64,000 nt of DNA, taken from contig SVPR01000002.1 in assembly GCA_015065785.1 (NCBI GenBank), positions 101,374 to 165,373 on the forward strand, in the 5' to 3' direction. Positions 1-9,248 of the stretch are shown here, one piece after another; within the stretch, counting starts at the first letter, position 1; each line of letters begins with the position of its first letter. The position numbers and the translations under genes were made by a program. The notes under the pieces are model-generated. The model saw only the letters and a list, made by a program, of their open reading frames with translations. It made no database searches and had not been told where the DNA came from. Source of the stretch: Oscillospiraceae bacterium (GTDB lineage: Bacteria > Bacillota > Clostridia > Oscillospirales > Acutalibacteraceae).

Positions 1-1458
1 ATCTGTTTTCCAGAGCATAAGAAGTTTTGCGGTTGTTTCTTCACTTAAATCATAATAATTACGACAAATTGTACTACCATCTTTGAGAACATAAGTAATA
101 CAAATACTCTCGGCAGTATCCATATCACGATTTTCTAATGTTGTTTCGTGAATTCCTTTTATAACCTTAAAATCTTTTTCAGTAGTAAAAGTCGTAGCTT
201 GTTCAGGGAAGCCTGAATATAAATCAGGAGAAGTCATTGTATTGAACATATCGCTACCATAAAATGTTGTAGATATTTCAATCGATTTAATATCATTTGT
301 GTCAGGCATTCTGCTTTCGTACCCTAAACCACCGGTAAAAGCAAAAACTAATATCAATGCAACTACTGAAAGTGGTGATAAAACTGCGATAAGTTTATTT
401 TTATTTAACCTGAAACTTGTTTCAATAAGACAAATTGTAAGGAAAGCAAAAACAACAGTTAAAACGCATAACAAAATCAGATATATAATACTTGAAAGTT
501 CAACATCCTGATATTCAAATTCAGTAGCGATAATATTTAAAACTATTTGTGCAACAGTCAATGCCATAGCAGCGCCGATTATAGCAAGCATTGGTTTATT
601 TGCTGACTTCATTTCTATTTTTTCAGCTTTGTAACCTTTGATAAAATATCGTTTAGTGAAAACTAAAGTCAATATTAACGCTACAATCCAGAATGCACTT
701 ACTATCAATTTTTCAATACCGAAAGCTCTGATTTCTTCAAAATAATCTGAAATTGAAAGTTCTCGTGCAGGGTTAAGAATAAATACAAAATCGCTATAAT
801 ACTTTACTGAATAAAATATGGAATCATATCCGTAAAGATACATATCGAGTAATGAGTCAACCAGTTTATAAACTATCGGCATAACCCCTATTAATGAAAC
901 GCCGCCAAAAACTACTTCTAACTTTTTGCCACAAGCAACTGAACTTACACAAAAAGCGGTAAAACCTAAAAGAACATATTTTAAACAAACTACGATATCT
1001 GTTATACCCTGTAAAATCAAATCACTGTTTACACCGTATATTTTAGTATTACAGTATATCATAACCGCTTTAACCATAATAACTACTACGGCTAAACCAC
1101 AAATTGGTAAAATCACCTTCTGGTTAAAAAGTTTACTGCGTTTTACAGGTAAAGCGAGCATTGTTATACCCTGTTGCTTACTTGTTAAAAATTGGAATGA
1201 AGCAGCACCTAAAAGCGCTGAAATAAATACTATAAACGAATACTCCATAGAAAAGCAATTACTGAAAGAATAGCCATACTTTCTTGTATTATACACATCG
1301 TAATTGTATTTCAGTTCATCTAATGTATCAAAACCTACAACTGTTAAAAAGAGGGCGAAGGCAGATATAATTAACATTAAGTATATTCTTCCGTTGCCAT
1401 TCATAAAGCTGGCTAAATCGAAATTTTTATTTTTTGAAGATAGATTTGATTTTTTCAT
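1..1458 (-). CDS. ABC transporter permease (partial, runs off left edge of window)
   Basis: Not in the supplied ORF track (open at window edge). Reverse strand from ATG at 1458 translates as MKKSNLSSKNKNFDLASFMNGNGRIYLMLIISAFALFLTVVGFDTLDELKYNYDVYNTRKYGYSF..., with several hydrophobic segments and no stop to position 1; overlaps the end of the ATPase gene by 32 bp. Confidence 0.8.
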   Translation of the reverse strand, partial: MKKSNLSSKNKNFDLASFMNGNGRIYLMLIISAFALFLTVVGFDTLDELKYNYDVYNTRKYGYSFSNCFSMEYSFIVFISALLGAASFQFLTSKQQGITMLALPVKRSKLFNQKVILPICGLAVVVIMVKAVMIYCNTKIYGVNSDLILQGITDIVVCLKYVLLGFTAFCVSSVACGKKLEVVFGGVSLIGVMPIVYKLVDSLLDMYLYGYDSIFYSVKYYSDFVFILNPARELSISDYFEEIRAFGIEKLIVSAFWIVALILTLVFTKRYFIKGYKAEKIEMKSANKPMLAIIGAAMALTVAQIVLNIIATEFEYQDVELSSIIYLILLCVLTVVFAFLTICLIETSFRLNKNKLIAVLSPLSVVALILVFAFTGGLGYESRMPDTNDIKSIEISTTFYGSDMFNTMTSPDLYSGFPEQATTFTTEKDFKVIKGIHETTLENRDMDTAESICITYVLKDGSTICRNYYDLSEETTAKLLMLWKTD

Positions 1459-2335
1459 TTTCGCTCTCTGCCTCCGTTTCTTCAATAAATACTTCTTCTA
1501 ATGTAAGGCGTTCACTTTCAAGCGACTCAATTTCCATTTGGTTTAATTTTTCAATTTCGCTTTCTACATTACCACAAACAATTATCATAGCAGTTTTACC
1601 GCTTAATTTAATTCTGTGGTAGTTAATATTACTTAAATCGCTTTCAGTAACTTCATTTTTAAATGTTACTAAAACCTTTCTGAATTTTTCGCTGACATCT
1701 TCAATAGCGCTATTAAGCACAACGCTTTTGCCGTTTAAAATTGCAACATGGTCGCAAATATCCGACACTTCCTGAAGGTTGTGTGAAGCAATAATTATGG
1801 ATGCATTTGTTTCGTTTATGTACTCTAAAATAAGTTTTTTGAGTAACTCTTTTTTGTGTGGGTCAAGTCCGTCAAAGGTTTCGTCTATTAAAAGATATTT
1901 TGGTTTAGCGGCAAAGCCGATTGCTAATTGAACCTGCTTTTTCATACCCTTTGAAAGACTTTTAATTGTAGCTTTTTCATTTAAACCAAATATAGTTAAA
2001 ATAGCATTAAAAATTTCAAAACTGAAATTGTCATAATATTTTGCGTAAAACTTTGCACCGCTTTTTATAGTTGAAGTTGGTGGAAAAAACATATTGTCAG
2101 AAACATAAAAAAGATTTTTTCTTTCTTGGTCATTGTCGAAAGCATCGCTTCCATCGAGTAAAACCTGACCCTCGGTAGCCTTAACAACTCCTGCACAAAT
2201 ATTAAGAAGTGTGGTTTTACCGCTACCGTTAAAGCCTGTAAGTGCAAAAACAGAAGTATCCTGAACTTCAATATTGATGTTTTCAATAGCAGTAAAATCG
2301 CCATATTTTTTAGTTACTGAATTTATTTTAATCAT
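1427..2335 (-). CDS. ABC transporter ATP-binding protein (YtrB-like)
   Basis: Walker A GFNGSGKTT, signature LSKGMKKQ, Walker B YLLIDETFDGLD. Confidence 0.93.
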   Translation of the reverse strand: MIKINSVTKKYGDFTAIENINIEVQDTSVFALTGFNGSGKTTLLNICAGVVKATEGQVLLDGSDAFDNDQERKNLFYVSDNMFFPPTSTIKSGAKFYAKYYDNFSFEIFNAILTIFGLNEKATIKSLSKGMKKQVQLAIGFAAKPKYLLIDETFDGLDPHKKELLKKLILEYINETNASIIIASHNLQEVSDICDHVAILNGKSVVLNSAIEDVSEKFRKVLVTFKNEVTESDLSNINYHRIKLSGKTAMIIVCGNVESEIEKLNQMEIESLESERLTLEEVFIEETEAESENEKIKSIFKK

Positions 2336-2337
2336 TT

Positions 2338-2706
2338 TTAATCTCTCTTTTCATAAATATTTTTAGCTAAATTTATTACTTGCTCTAAAGAAACTCCCCG
2401 TGCTTTAGAAGATAAAAGCACTCTTTTCAGTTCGTTTTCAGCATTTTCAATTACAAGCTCGTTTTTTATTGCTTTTTCGCTGACAAAAACGCCTTTGCCT
2501 GCAACTGAGTAGGTGACTCGCTCTGTTTCAAGCTCCTGAAATGCTCGTTTTACTGTGTTGACATTAAGATTTAATTCTGATGCTAACTGCCTTATTGATG
2601 GTAATTTATCATCAGGCTTCAGTTCTCCGAGATTGATTTTGTTTATTATCTGCTCTTTAATCTGTTCAAAAATCGGAGTTCTGCTTCTCGGATTAATAAT
2701 TATCAT
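2338..2706 (-). CDS. GntR family transcriptional regulator (YtrA subfamily)
   Basis: PIFEQIKEQIINKINLGELKPDDKLPSIRQLASELNLNVNTVKRAFQELE is a GntR wHTH; short C-terminus typical of YtrA; adjacent to ABC genes. Confidence 0.93.
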   Translation of the reverse strand: MIIINPRSRTPIFEQIKEQIINKINLGELKPDDKLPSIRQLASELNLNVNTVKRAFQELETERVTYSVAGKGVFVSEKAIKNELVIENAENELKRVLLSSKARGVSLEQVINLAKNIYEKRD

Positions 2707-2814
2707 AACTTAACACCTCCCAAAATAAATTTATATTGTGATTGCAACTGTGCTATCACACCTATTACAGTTTGAGTATAACACGGAAAAAACTCTTTGT
2801 CAAGAGTTTTTTTA

Positions 2815-2907
2815 GGAAACAGGAAACAGGAAGCAGAAAACAGGAAGCAGAAAACAGGAAGCAGGGAAACAGGAAGCAGAAAACAGGAAGCAGGGAAACA
2901 GGAAGCA
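2815..2907. repeat. Heptameric tandem repeat array (GGAAACA/GGAAGCA/GAAAACA)
   Basis: About 13 units of 7 bp, with two 1-bp insertions, read directly. Confidence 0.9.
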
Positions 2908-3075
2908 GGGAAAGAGATCCTTTCTGGTTGTTAAAAAATACTGTTTTAGCAAGTTATAAAGAAAAAGACCTATCATTTAAAGTTTTAATTAAACTAAAAA
3001 TGATAAGTCGTTTTTAATTTTGTTACATTAGTTATATAAGTGGGGAGAATTTGTTTTTATAACGAGTTTAAGTTG

Positions 3076-3109
3076 TTCTGTTTCCTGCTTTCTTTTTCCT
3101 GTTTCCTAC
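3076..3109. repeat. Inverted heptamer arm (reverse complement GGAAACA/GGAAAAA/GAAAGCA/GGAAACA)
   Basis: ttctgtttcctgctttctttttcctgtttcctac; inverse of array at 2815-2907. Confidence 0.75.
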
Positions 3110-3110
3110 A

Positions 3111-3141
3111 AAAATATAATTCGCCAAGCGAATTATATTTT
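3111..3141. terminator. Rho-independent terminator hairpin overlapping the GH3 stop codon
   Basis: aaaatataattcgc-caa-gcgaattatatttt, perfect 14-bp stem. Confidence 0.7.
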
Positions 3142-4947
3142 TGTATCCCACATCCCACAGAAGCTGTCAATCGGGTCCTGACCTTTAAATGCATCAGGTC
3201 CTGTAAGAAGATTATCTACTAAGGCATCGAGAGTACTTGGCTTTGAGTCGTAAGCATTTATATAAGTTCTTACCTGTGGAATATCTGCAAGCATTGTTGG
3301 TGCATTAACACTTATAGCAACAACAGGGGTTTCAAAAACATACCACGGAATTTCACCGCCACCCTTTGACATACCAAATGAAGGTCTGCCTGTCATAACA
3401 TCGCAAAGAGTGATAATTAAATCCTGACCGGCAACGAAATCTTTAATTGCGTTTTTACCTGCAAAATAAAGGTTAAGGCTTGGTTTTTCACCTGCGGCAA
3501 TTTGTGCGTTCATTTTATCAAGCGGACTTTCATAAATAAATGCATCAAAGCCTTTTTCAATAAGCCTGTCCTTTAACTCTTCAGCGGGGTTCTTTTTATT
3601 TGCGCCCATCATCATTTTCATAAGTGCATCCATAGGACCGGCTGCACCCTTAATATAAACAATCATAATTCGTTTATATTTTGCAGGTGAGAGCGGTAAA
3701 ACATCTTTGTCTTTATATTTAACAAGTGTAATTGATTCTTTACTGATTGCTTCACTTGCTTTTTTATATTCCGCTTTACCCATAACCTCATTGGCTGGGA
3801 TTTTTGGAACAAGCTCGTCTTTTGATTTTTTGTTAAGTCCCATTTTTGCCTTAAGACCTAAAATTCTTGTAAGAGCTTCAATCATTCTTTCATCAGAAAT
3901 AACGCCTGTCTTATATGCATTAAGCATTGTAGTGAAGTCTTCATCAGGGTCGTTGAAGAATAAGAACATATCACAACCGGCATTTATTGCAGCAGGGAGC
4001 ATTTCTTTTCTTGTCATACGGTCAGTCATAGCAACCATGTGGCTGGCATCTGTAACAACCATACCATTAAAGCCTAACTTCTCTCTTAAAAGACCTGTCA
4101 TAATTTCGGGGCAGAGTGTAGCAGGGAGCATTTCGTCATCAGTAATGCCGGGTTTTACCTCTCTCATATAAGTGGGCATCATAATGTGACCGCCCATAAT
4201 AGCATCGAGGTCATTGTTAATTAATTCTTTATAAACGAAACCGTAGGTTTCCATCCATTTTTCTGAATCGAAATCATTTATATTATTTGCAATGTGAGCA
4301 TCTCTGAAGTCAATACCATTACCCGGAAAGTGCTTTGCTGCACAAGCGAAGCCGTCAACTGTGTGAGCACCTTTTAAATATTCAACGCTCATTTCTGCAA
4401 CTCGTTTCGGGTCATTACCAAATGCACGGGAAACCACTTCGGTATTCTGCCAGTTATAATGTATATCACAAACAGGAGCAAAAGCCATATTACAACCCAT
4501 AGCCGCCGCTTCTTCGTTTGCGAATTTACCTAAATTATATGCGTGAGCTTTGTTGCGGGTTGCGCCAATTTTAATACCGTTACCAATAAAAGTACCATCA
4601 GAGCAACCGCCGTCGCCACCTGCCTCTGTATTACAGGCAATAATAAGTGGAATTTTAGAGTGTTTCTGTAAAATAGCATTTTGATTCTGCACTGCTACTG
4701 CCGGCATATTATTATAACGGCAACCACCTAAATGATATTTTTCTATAAGGTTTTTAAGGTATTCTTCATCAACACCTGCAGTAAGCTGAAAGAATAATTG
4801 ACCAACCTTTTCTTCATCAGTCATAGAAGAAATAGTGTCATTTACCCATTTAATATCTTCGTCCGAAAGATAAAAGGGCTTTGCTTTTAAATTAACCATA
4901 TTAAAATACCCGCCTTCTAAAAAATATTTTGTAATTTTATTCTGCAC
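3133..4947 (-). CDS. Glycoside hydrolase family 3 protein (beta-N-acetylhexosaminidase-like)
   Basis: AAKHFPGNGIDFRDAHI, GFNGMVVTDASHM; NagZ-like GH3 catalytic region. Confidence 0.88.
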   Translation of the reverse strand: MQNKITKYFLEGGYFNMVNLKAKPFYLSDEDIKWVNDTISSMTDEEKVGQLFFQLTAGVDEEYLKNLIEKYHLGGCRYNNMPAVAVQNQNAILQKHSKIPLIIACNTEAGGDGGCSDGTFIGNGIKIGATRNKAHAYNLGKFANEEAAAMGCNMAFAPVCDIHYNWQNTEVVSRAFGNDPKRVAEMSVEYLKGAHTVDGFACAAKHFPGNGIDFRDAHIANNINDFDSEKWMETYGFVYKELINNDLDAIMGGHIMMPTYMREVKPGITDDEMLPATLCPEIMTGLLREKLGFNGMVVTDASHMVAMTDRMTRKEMLPAAINAGCDMFLFFNDPDEDFTTMLNAYKTGVISDERMIEALTRILGLKAKMGLNKKSKDELVPKIPANEVMGKAEYKKASEAISKESITLVKYKDKDVLPLSPAKYKRIMIVYIKGAAGPMDALMKMMMGANKKNPAEELKDRLIEKGFDAFIYESPLDKMNAQIAAGEKPSLNLYFAGKNAIKDFVAGQDLIITLCDVMTGRPSFGMSKGGGEIPWYVFETPVVAISVNAPTMLADIPQVRTYINAYDSKPSTLDALVDNLLTGPDAFKGQDPIDSFCGMWDTKI

Positions 4948-5782
4948 CGAGATTTTTATAAAAATCTCGTTTTTTTACTGTTTCGTATTCTTTGTAAGAA
5001 GCATCTAAAAGATGTGAAAACCCTTGATTTATAAAGTCTTGCCACGATTCTTCTTCTTTTTTTACTAAAATAGGGAAGTAGTAAACGCCGTTGCTTTCAG
5101 CAGCCTTTAAATCGCCGGGTGCATCACCACACATCAAGACATTTTCTTTGTAATAACCCTTTTTTAAAAGCTCAGAAATACAAAAAGCCTTGCTACCGAC
5201 ATTTTGTGTCAGTACTATGTCAGTGTGCTCTAAAAGACCGTGCTTTTTCCATTCATCCAAAACCGCCCCTAAATTTGCACTTGATACAATAGCAACATCT
5301 GCTTTTTCGTGAGCAAGCTTTAAAGCTTCTTTTACAAGTGGAAATGGTTTAATTTCACTTTCGGGTAATTCTTTTATTGCATTATTGACCATTTCACTCC
5401 ATTTTAAAGCAAGTTTAAAAATCTCTTTTTGGGGGTGATTTTCAATTTCCTTCTTTAAAGCATTATTTGACAGCTCGTCGGCATTTTCCGACCAATAAAT
5501 TAAGTCGTTAATTCCGTTAATCGCTTGATATTGCTCGTTTATTTCGGCTAAAGCCATACTTAAACCTTTAAAACGGTTAATGCCACGAGTTAACGTATAT
5601 AAGTTTATTTCGTTCCATCTTTTAAGTATTTCTTTTTCCCATTTCTGAAGCGACCAGACCTCTACCATACAAGGACCGAAGCAGCGGATGTGTTTAATAT
5701 CCATTGTGTCCATTGCACATCCGTCACTGTCAACACAAACAAGAAAATCTTTAGCCTTTTTGAATTCAGAAAGCATAACCAT
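4937..5782 (-). CDS. HAD family hydrolase
   Basis: VCVDSDGCAMDTMD (motif I), IVSSANLG, LMCGDAPGDLKAAESNG (motif IV). Confidence 0.85.
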   Translation of the reverse strand: MVMLSEFKKAKDFLVCVDSDGCAMDTMDIKHIRCFGPCMVEVWSLQKWEKEILKRWNEINLYTLTRGINRFKGLSMALAEINEQYQAINGINDLIYWSENADELSNNALKKEIENHPQKEIFKLALKWSEMVNNAIKELPESEIKPFPLVKEALKLAHEKADVAIVSSANLGAVLDEWKKHGLLEHTDIVLTQNVGSKAFCISELLKKGYYKENVLMCGDAPGDLKAAESNGVYYFPILVKKEEESWQDFINQGFSHLLDASYKEYETVKKRDFYKNLGAE

Positions 5783-5788
5783 ACTTTA

Positions 5789-7345
5789 TCAACCCTTTGT
5801 GTTTATTTCATCGAGAATATTTTGTCTTCGTTCTGCGAGGTTACTCGTAATTTCTTTGTGTTTTTTGCCGGTTAATTTATAAAATATCATTGGTATAACT
5901 GCTAATAATGAGAAAATAGCAGGGAGAATTGCGAAAAGATACATAAGACTTGCCTTTGCTTCTTGAGGCATAAGCTCCGGCGTTTCTGCAAATGCTTTGT
6001 AGCCTACATATATAAGGAAAAGATTTGTTACATAATTTGTGCAGTTGCCGAGTATTCGTGACAATGTACTTTTCAAAGAGCTTACAGTTGCTTCATTTCT
6101 TTCACCGTGTTTATATTCGCCATAATCATATACCGCCATTTGTATAAGACCCGGTATAGTGTTGTAAAAACCTGTTGTAAGACCGTGAATTGCGTACCAT
6201 AAAACAACACTTATAAATATCTGTTGTGGGGTATGTGCTTCGTAAGGGTATATACTAAAAAACATAGCAAAATAGCAAAAAGTCGTTCCGAGCTTCATCC
6301 CTATATAAAGATATTTGTCATCAATCCATTTACGCACAATAGGTGCTAAAAACAGCGAAATACCTGTAGTTACAAGAGAAGCCAATGACGCGAATGAAAG
6401 GAGTGCCGCGTAGTTACCGTCATTATAAACATAATTGAATTCAAACGGCGTACCGGAAAATAAAGTAAGGGTAAAAGCTTCTGCTCTGAAGCAGGCAATA
6501 AAAGCATAAGTCATCAGACCATAACCAACAGACATACCGTGACCTAAAATTTCAGAAATCATATAAAGTATTAACGGTTTGTTTTTAATTATATGCCCAT
6601 AAACTTCACGGAGCTTTGGAGCCTCTGCCTTTGGTGGCTCTGCAATTCTTTCTTTTGTTACAACTATGTTCCATATAGCAAGAGGTATTGCCGCAATTGT
6701 CACAACAGAGTAACTGTAAAAATATCTTTCTGCTTCGGAAACGTTTGGTAAAATAAAGGGTAGTAGCGCCGCAATATAAGTACCACACGCACCAACCGAT
6801 GAACCTAAAATGCTTTCAATGGCCGCTATGTAACCGCGTTCTAAATTGTTTGTTGTTCTTCTTGCATTAAGCGCAGTAAGTGCGGCATTGTAAAATGTAG
6901 AAAATGCGTCATTTAAAAAATATAAAAGAACAAGATAAATTACTTTAAAGGTGTCAGTCGCTTCGGGGAAAAATGCTTTAATTGGTAGCGTCTGTAAAAT
7001 AAGAACTAAATTGCAGGGGACAATCATCAGCATAAGCCACGGTTTAAATCTTCCCCAGCTACCAAAAGTTTTTCTCGATTTATCAAGAAAAGATGAAACA
7101 ATTACATCGTTTGCAATATCCCAGAAGCCTAAAATAAAAATAATTGTGCTGTATGTAGCAAAAGCACTTTCTGAAAGCCCTAAAAATGTTGACGCAACAA
7201 GACCGCCGAAAAATCCGCTCATTGCAGTTGAAACTTTAGAAATCGCAGTACTTGCACCAAATGCAACATATTCTTTTTTAGTGAGCTTTTCGTTGACATC
7301 TGTAGCGAGAGTGTTTTTAAGTTTTTTCATATATTCACCTTGCAA
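5789..7345 (-). CDS. MFS / glycoside-pentoside-hexuronide:cation symporter family transporter
   Basis: 518 aa, multiple TM segments, MelB-like layout (FWDIANDVIVSSFLDKSRKTFGSWGRFKPWL). Confidence 0.82.
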   Translation of the reverse strand: MQGEYMKKLKNTLATDVNEKLTKKEYVAFGASTAISKVSTAMSGFFGGLVASTFLGLSESAFATYSTIIFILGFWDIANDVIVSSFLDKSRKTFGSWGRFKPWLMLMIVPCNLVLILQTLPIKAFFPEATDTFKVIYLVLLYFLNDAFSTFYNAALTALNARRTTNNLERGYIAAIESILGSSVGACGTYIAALLPFILPNVSEAERYFYSYSVVTIAAIPLAIWNIVVTKERIAEPPKAEAPKLREVYGHIIKNKPLILYMISEILGHGMSVGYGLMTYAFIACFRAEAFTLTLFSGTPFEFNYVYNDGNYAALLSFASLASLVTTGISLFLAPIVRKWIDDKYLYIGMKLGTTFCYFAMFFSIYPYEAHTPQQIFISVVLWYAIHGLTTGFYNTIPGLIQMAVYDYGEYKHGERNEATVSSLKSTLSRILGNCTNYVTNLFLIYVGYKAFAETPELMPQEAKASLMYLFAILPAIFSLLAVIPMIFYKLTGKKHKEITSNLAERRQNILDEINTKG

Positions 7346-7418
7346 TAATTACTTAGCAACTTAATTATATAATAGGTGTCGCATAAAATTCAATAAGACA
7401 ATTTAAATAAATTAGTAC

Positions 7419-7447
7419 TTGATTTTTTGTGATAAGTTTTGTATAAT
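7419..7447 (+). promoter_or_regulatory. sigmaA-type promoter of tRNA-Ser
   Basis: TTGATT - 17 bp - TATAAT. Confidence 0.7.
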
Positions 7448-7468
7448 AACAAGGCAATTTAAAGTTAT

Positions 7469-7560
7469 GGAGAGTTGTCCGAGCTGGTCGAAGGAGCACG
7501 ATTGGAAATCGTGTAAACATCAAAAGTGTTTCGAGGGTTCGAATCCCTTGCTCTCCGCCA
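7469..7560 (+). tRNA. tRNA-Ser (GGA anticodon)
   Basis: ggagagt...gctctccgcca acceptor pairing, long variable arm, encoded CCA, anticodon loop acgattGGAaatcgt. Confidence 0.95.
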
Positions 7561-7561
7561 A

Positions 7562-7600
7562 AACGAAAACCCGTTCTCATAAGAGAGTGGGTTTTCATTT
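7562..7600 (+). terminator. Terminator after tRNA-Ser
   Basis: gaaaaccc ... gggttttc followed by attttg. Confidence 0.7.
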
Positions 7601-7603
7601 TGT

Positions 7604-7711
7604 ATTATGCAATTTTCATTATTCAATATTCTTCATTCATTAAAGAACGGATTTTCAAATAATGATGAATAATGAAGTCGCTGAAGCTGATGAATAATGA
7701 ATAATTTTGGA
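7604..7711. repeat. Palindromic heptamer-rich element downstream of tRNA-Ser
   Basis: attatgcaattttcattattcaatattcttcattcatt ... gatgaataatgaataatt; related to 20110-20220 and 20420-20535. Confidence 0.7.
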
Positions 7712-7792
7712 CGCACCCGGTTTCTCCCTTGCATTTACACAGTAAATATGCTATGATTTCATTAAGCATCAACCCGCATTAGAGGTGATATA

Positions 7793-8137
7793 TTGCAACC
7801 TTATTTATATTTACCAGTTGTATTTTTATTCATAATTTTGTTTGTTAGTATGCGAAGACAAAAACTCATAATTGCGAAAAGAATTATTAAAAATAAAAAA
7901 AGTGAGGAGAGAGTAGAAATGGTAGAGCTTGCAAAGAATTTTATCGGTAAAGAATGTCTTATTTACGCTTTTGACAGCAGTCATCAGATTACAGGAGTAA
8001 TTAAAGAAGTAACTGACGGTGCTATTTTAGTTGAAAAGGCAGGCACACTCGAAGCAATAAACTTAGATTTCGTTTTCAGAATAAGAGAAATGCCATTAAA
8101 CAAAAAAGGTAAGAAGAAATCTGTAATTTTAGATTAA
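7793..8137 (+). CDS. Conserved hypothetical protein with one N-terminal TM segment
   Basis: 114 aa, TTG start, N-terminal hydrophobic stretch. Confidence 0.6.
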   Translation: MQPYLYLPVVFLFIILFVSMRRQKLIIAKRIIKNKKSEERVEMVELAKNFIGKECLIYAFDSSHQITGVIKEVTDGAILVEKAGTLEAINLDFVFRIREMPLNKKGKKKSVILD

Positions 8138-8160
8138 ATACATAATTCTGGGTGACTGAT

Positions 8161-9078
8161 ATGTTTGAAAAGTTTTTAGAAGAAGTTTTAAAGTTAGCCC
8201 CAAGACAAATGTGGGCAGTAGAACAAATACCTGTTTATTTTTCAGAGATTTTCGACTCCTTTTCATTCAAAAAATTGGGTGCTATGATTCTTGCAATAGG
8301 CGAAATGTTTGGTCTTATTATATTTGATACACCTGTTACGCCAAGAGGTGAAATGCTTGATATAGCAGGCTACAATCTTGTGTTCGTCGATGAGTTTGAG
8401 GGTAGTACACTTAATACTGATGTATGGGAATACAGAGCGAGTGGCGAAAGACGCGGTGGCTTTAACGCTGAAAGCCAGGTTGAAGTCCGTGACGGTAAAA
8501 TGATTATGACCGGCGAATATCTTACAGATGGCGAGTACGGCGAGGGCTGGTACACCGCTATGATTAAGCTTAAAGAGCGTTACTGCAAGGGCTATTTTGA
8601 AATCCGTTGCATTGTTAATGATGAGCCGGAATTCTGGTCGGCGTTCTGGATTCAGGCAGATGCACCTTATGATTCTGCAGCTTCAAAAGGTGGCGTTGGT
8701 GGAGCAGAGATTGATATTTTTGAATCAGCAAACACTGCAGATTCAAAAAATGAAAATGCTGTAACTCACGCAATACATTGTGCAGGTGTTGATGGAGTAA
8801 AAGAAGATTTTCAATCCCTGCGACTCGGTGCTTTTTATGGTAATGATATTTATAATGAATATAATACCTATGGACTTGAGTGGACTGACACAGAATACAT
8901 ATTCTATATAAATGGTGTAGAAACACGCCGTTCATCTTTTGGAAATGGTGTTTCAGAGGTAATGGAAGATGTAATTGTTTCTCTTGAGATACCAGACGAA
9001 GAAAAGCTTGCAAATCTTGATAAAGAAAACTGTAAAGCAGAGTTTATTATTGATTATGTTAAGATTTATCAGAAATAA
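8161..9078 (+). CDS. Glycoside hydrolase family 16 protein (endo-beta-glucanase/laminarinase-like)
   Basis: Catalytic motif GGAEIDIFES; FWSAFWIQ; YGLEWTDTEYIFYINGVE. Start moved to ATG 8161 (ORF track 8152). Confidence 0.88.
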   Translation: MFEKFLEEVLKLAPRQMWAVEQIPVYFSEIFDSFSFKKLGAMILAIGEMFGLIIFDTPVTPRGEMLDIAGYNLVFVDEFEGSTLNTDVWEYRASGERRGGFNAESQVEVRDGKMIMTGEYLTDGEYGEGWYTAMIKLKERYCKGYFEIRCIVNDEPEFWSAFWIQADAPYDSAASKGGVGGAEIDIFESANTADSKNENAVTHAIHCAGVDGVKEDFQSLRLGAFYGNDIYNEYNTYGLEWTDTEYIFYINGVETRRSSFGNGVSEVMEDVIVSLEIPDEEKLANLDKENCKAEFIIDYVKIYQK

Positions 9079-9090
9079 ACCGAAGAATTT

Positions 9091-9122
9091 GAGCCACACT
9101 AACTTGTGTGGCTCAGAATTTT
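9091..9122 (+). terminator. Terminator after GH16 gene
   Basis: gagccacac-taactt-gtgtggctc then a T-rich tail. Confidence 0.7.
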
Positions 9123-9182
9123 TGTAAAAGGTTACAACAATTCTGAAAAAGTTACTTTTTTATTACAATATCACTCGTTTAT

Positions 9183-9211
9183 TTGACAGTTTTCTTTATT
9201 TATAGTATTAT
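9183..9211 (+). promoter_or_regulatory. sigmaA promoter upstream of tmk
   Basis: TTGACA - 17 bp - TATTAT. Confidence 0.7.
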
Positions 9212-9248
9212 ATATAATTGGAATTATATGTGAAAGGGCTTTTTTGAA

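Noticed and set aside
299-1501. + strand ORFs at 299..511, 926..1273, 1304..1501
   Set aside because: Antisense to the intact ABC permease reading frame on the minus strand.
2815-2907. CRISPR array at the heptamer repeats
   Set aside because: Units are 7 bp with no spacers; no cas genes in the window. The same holds for 35066-35135 and 59127-59160.
2742-3017. ORF 2742..3017 (RKQETGSRKQEAENRKQ...)
   Set aside because: Product of translating the heptamer array; low complexity and no coding signal.
7365-7643. ORFs 7365..7598 (-) and 7419..7643 (+)
   Set aside because: Both overlap tRNA-Ser. GGEQGIRTLE is the well-known spurious translation of the antisense of Ser/Leu-type tRNA genes.
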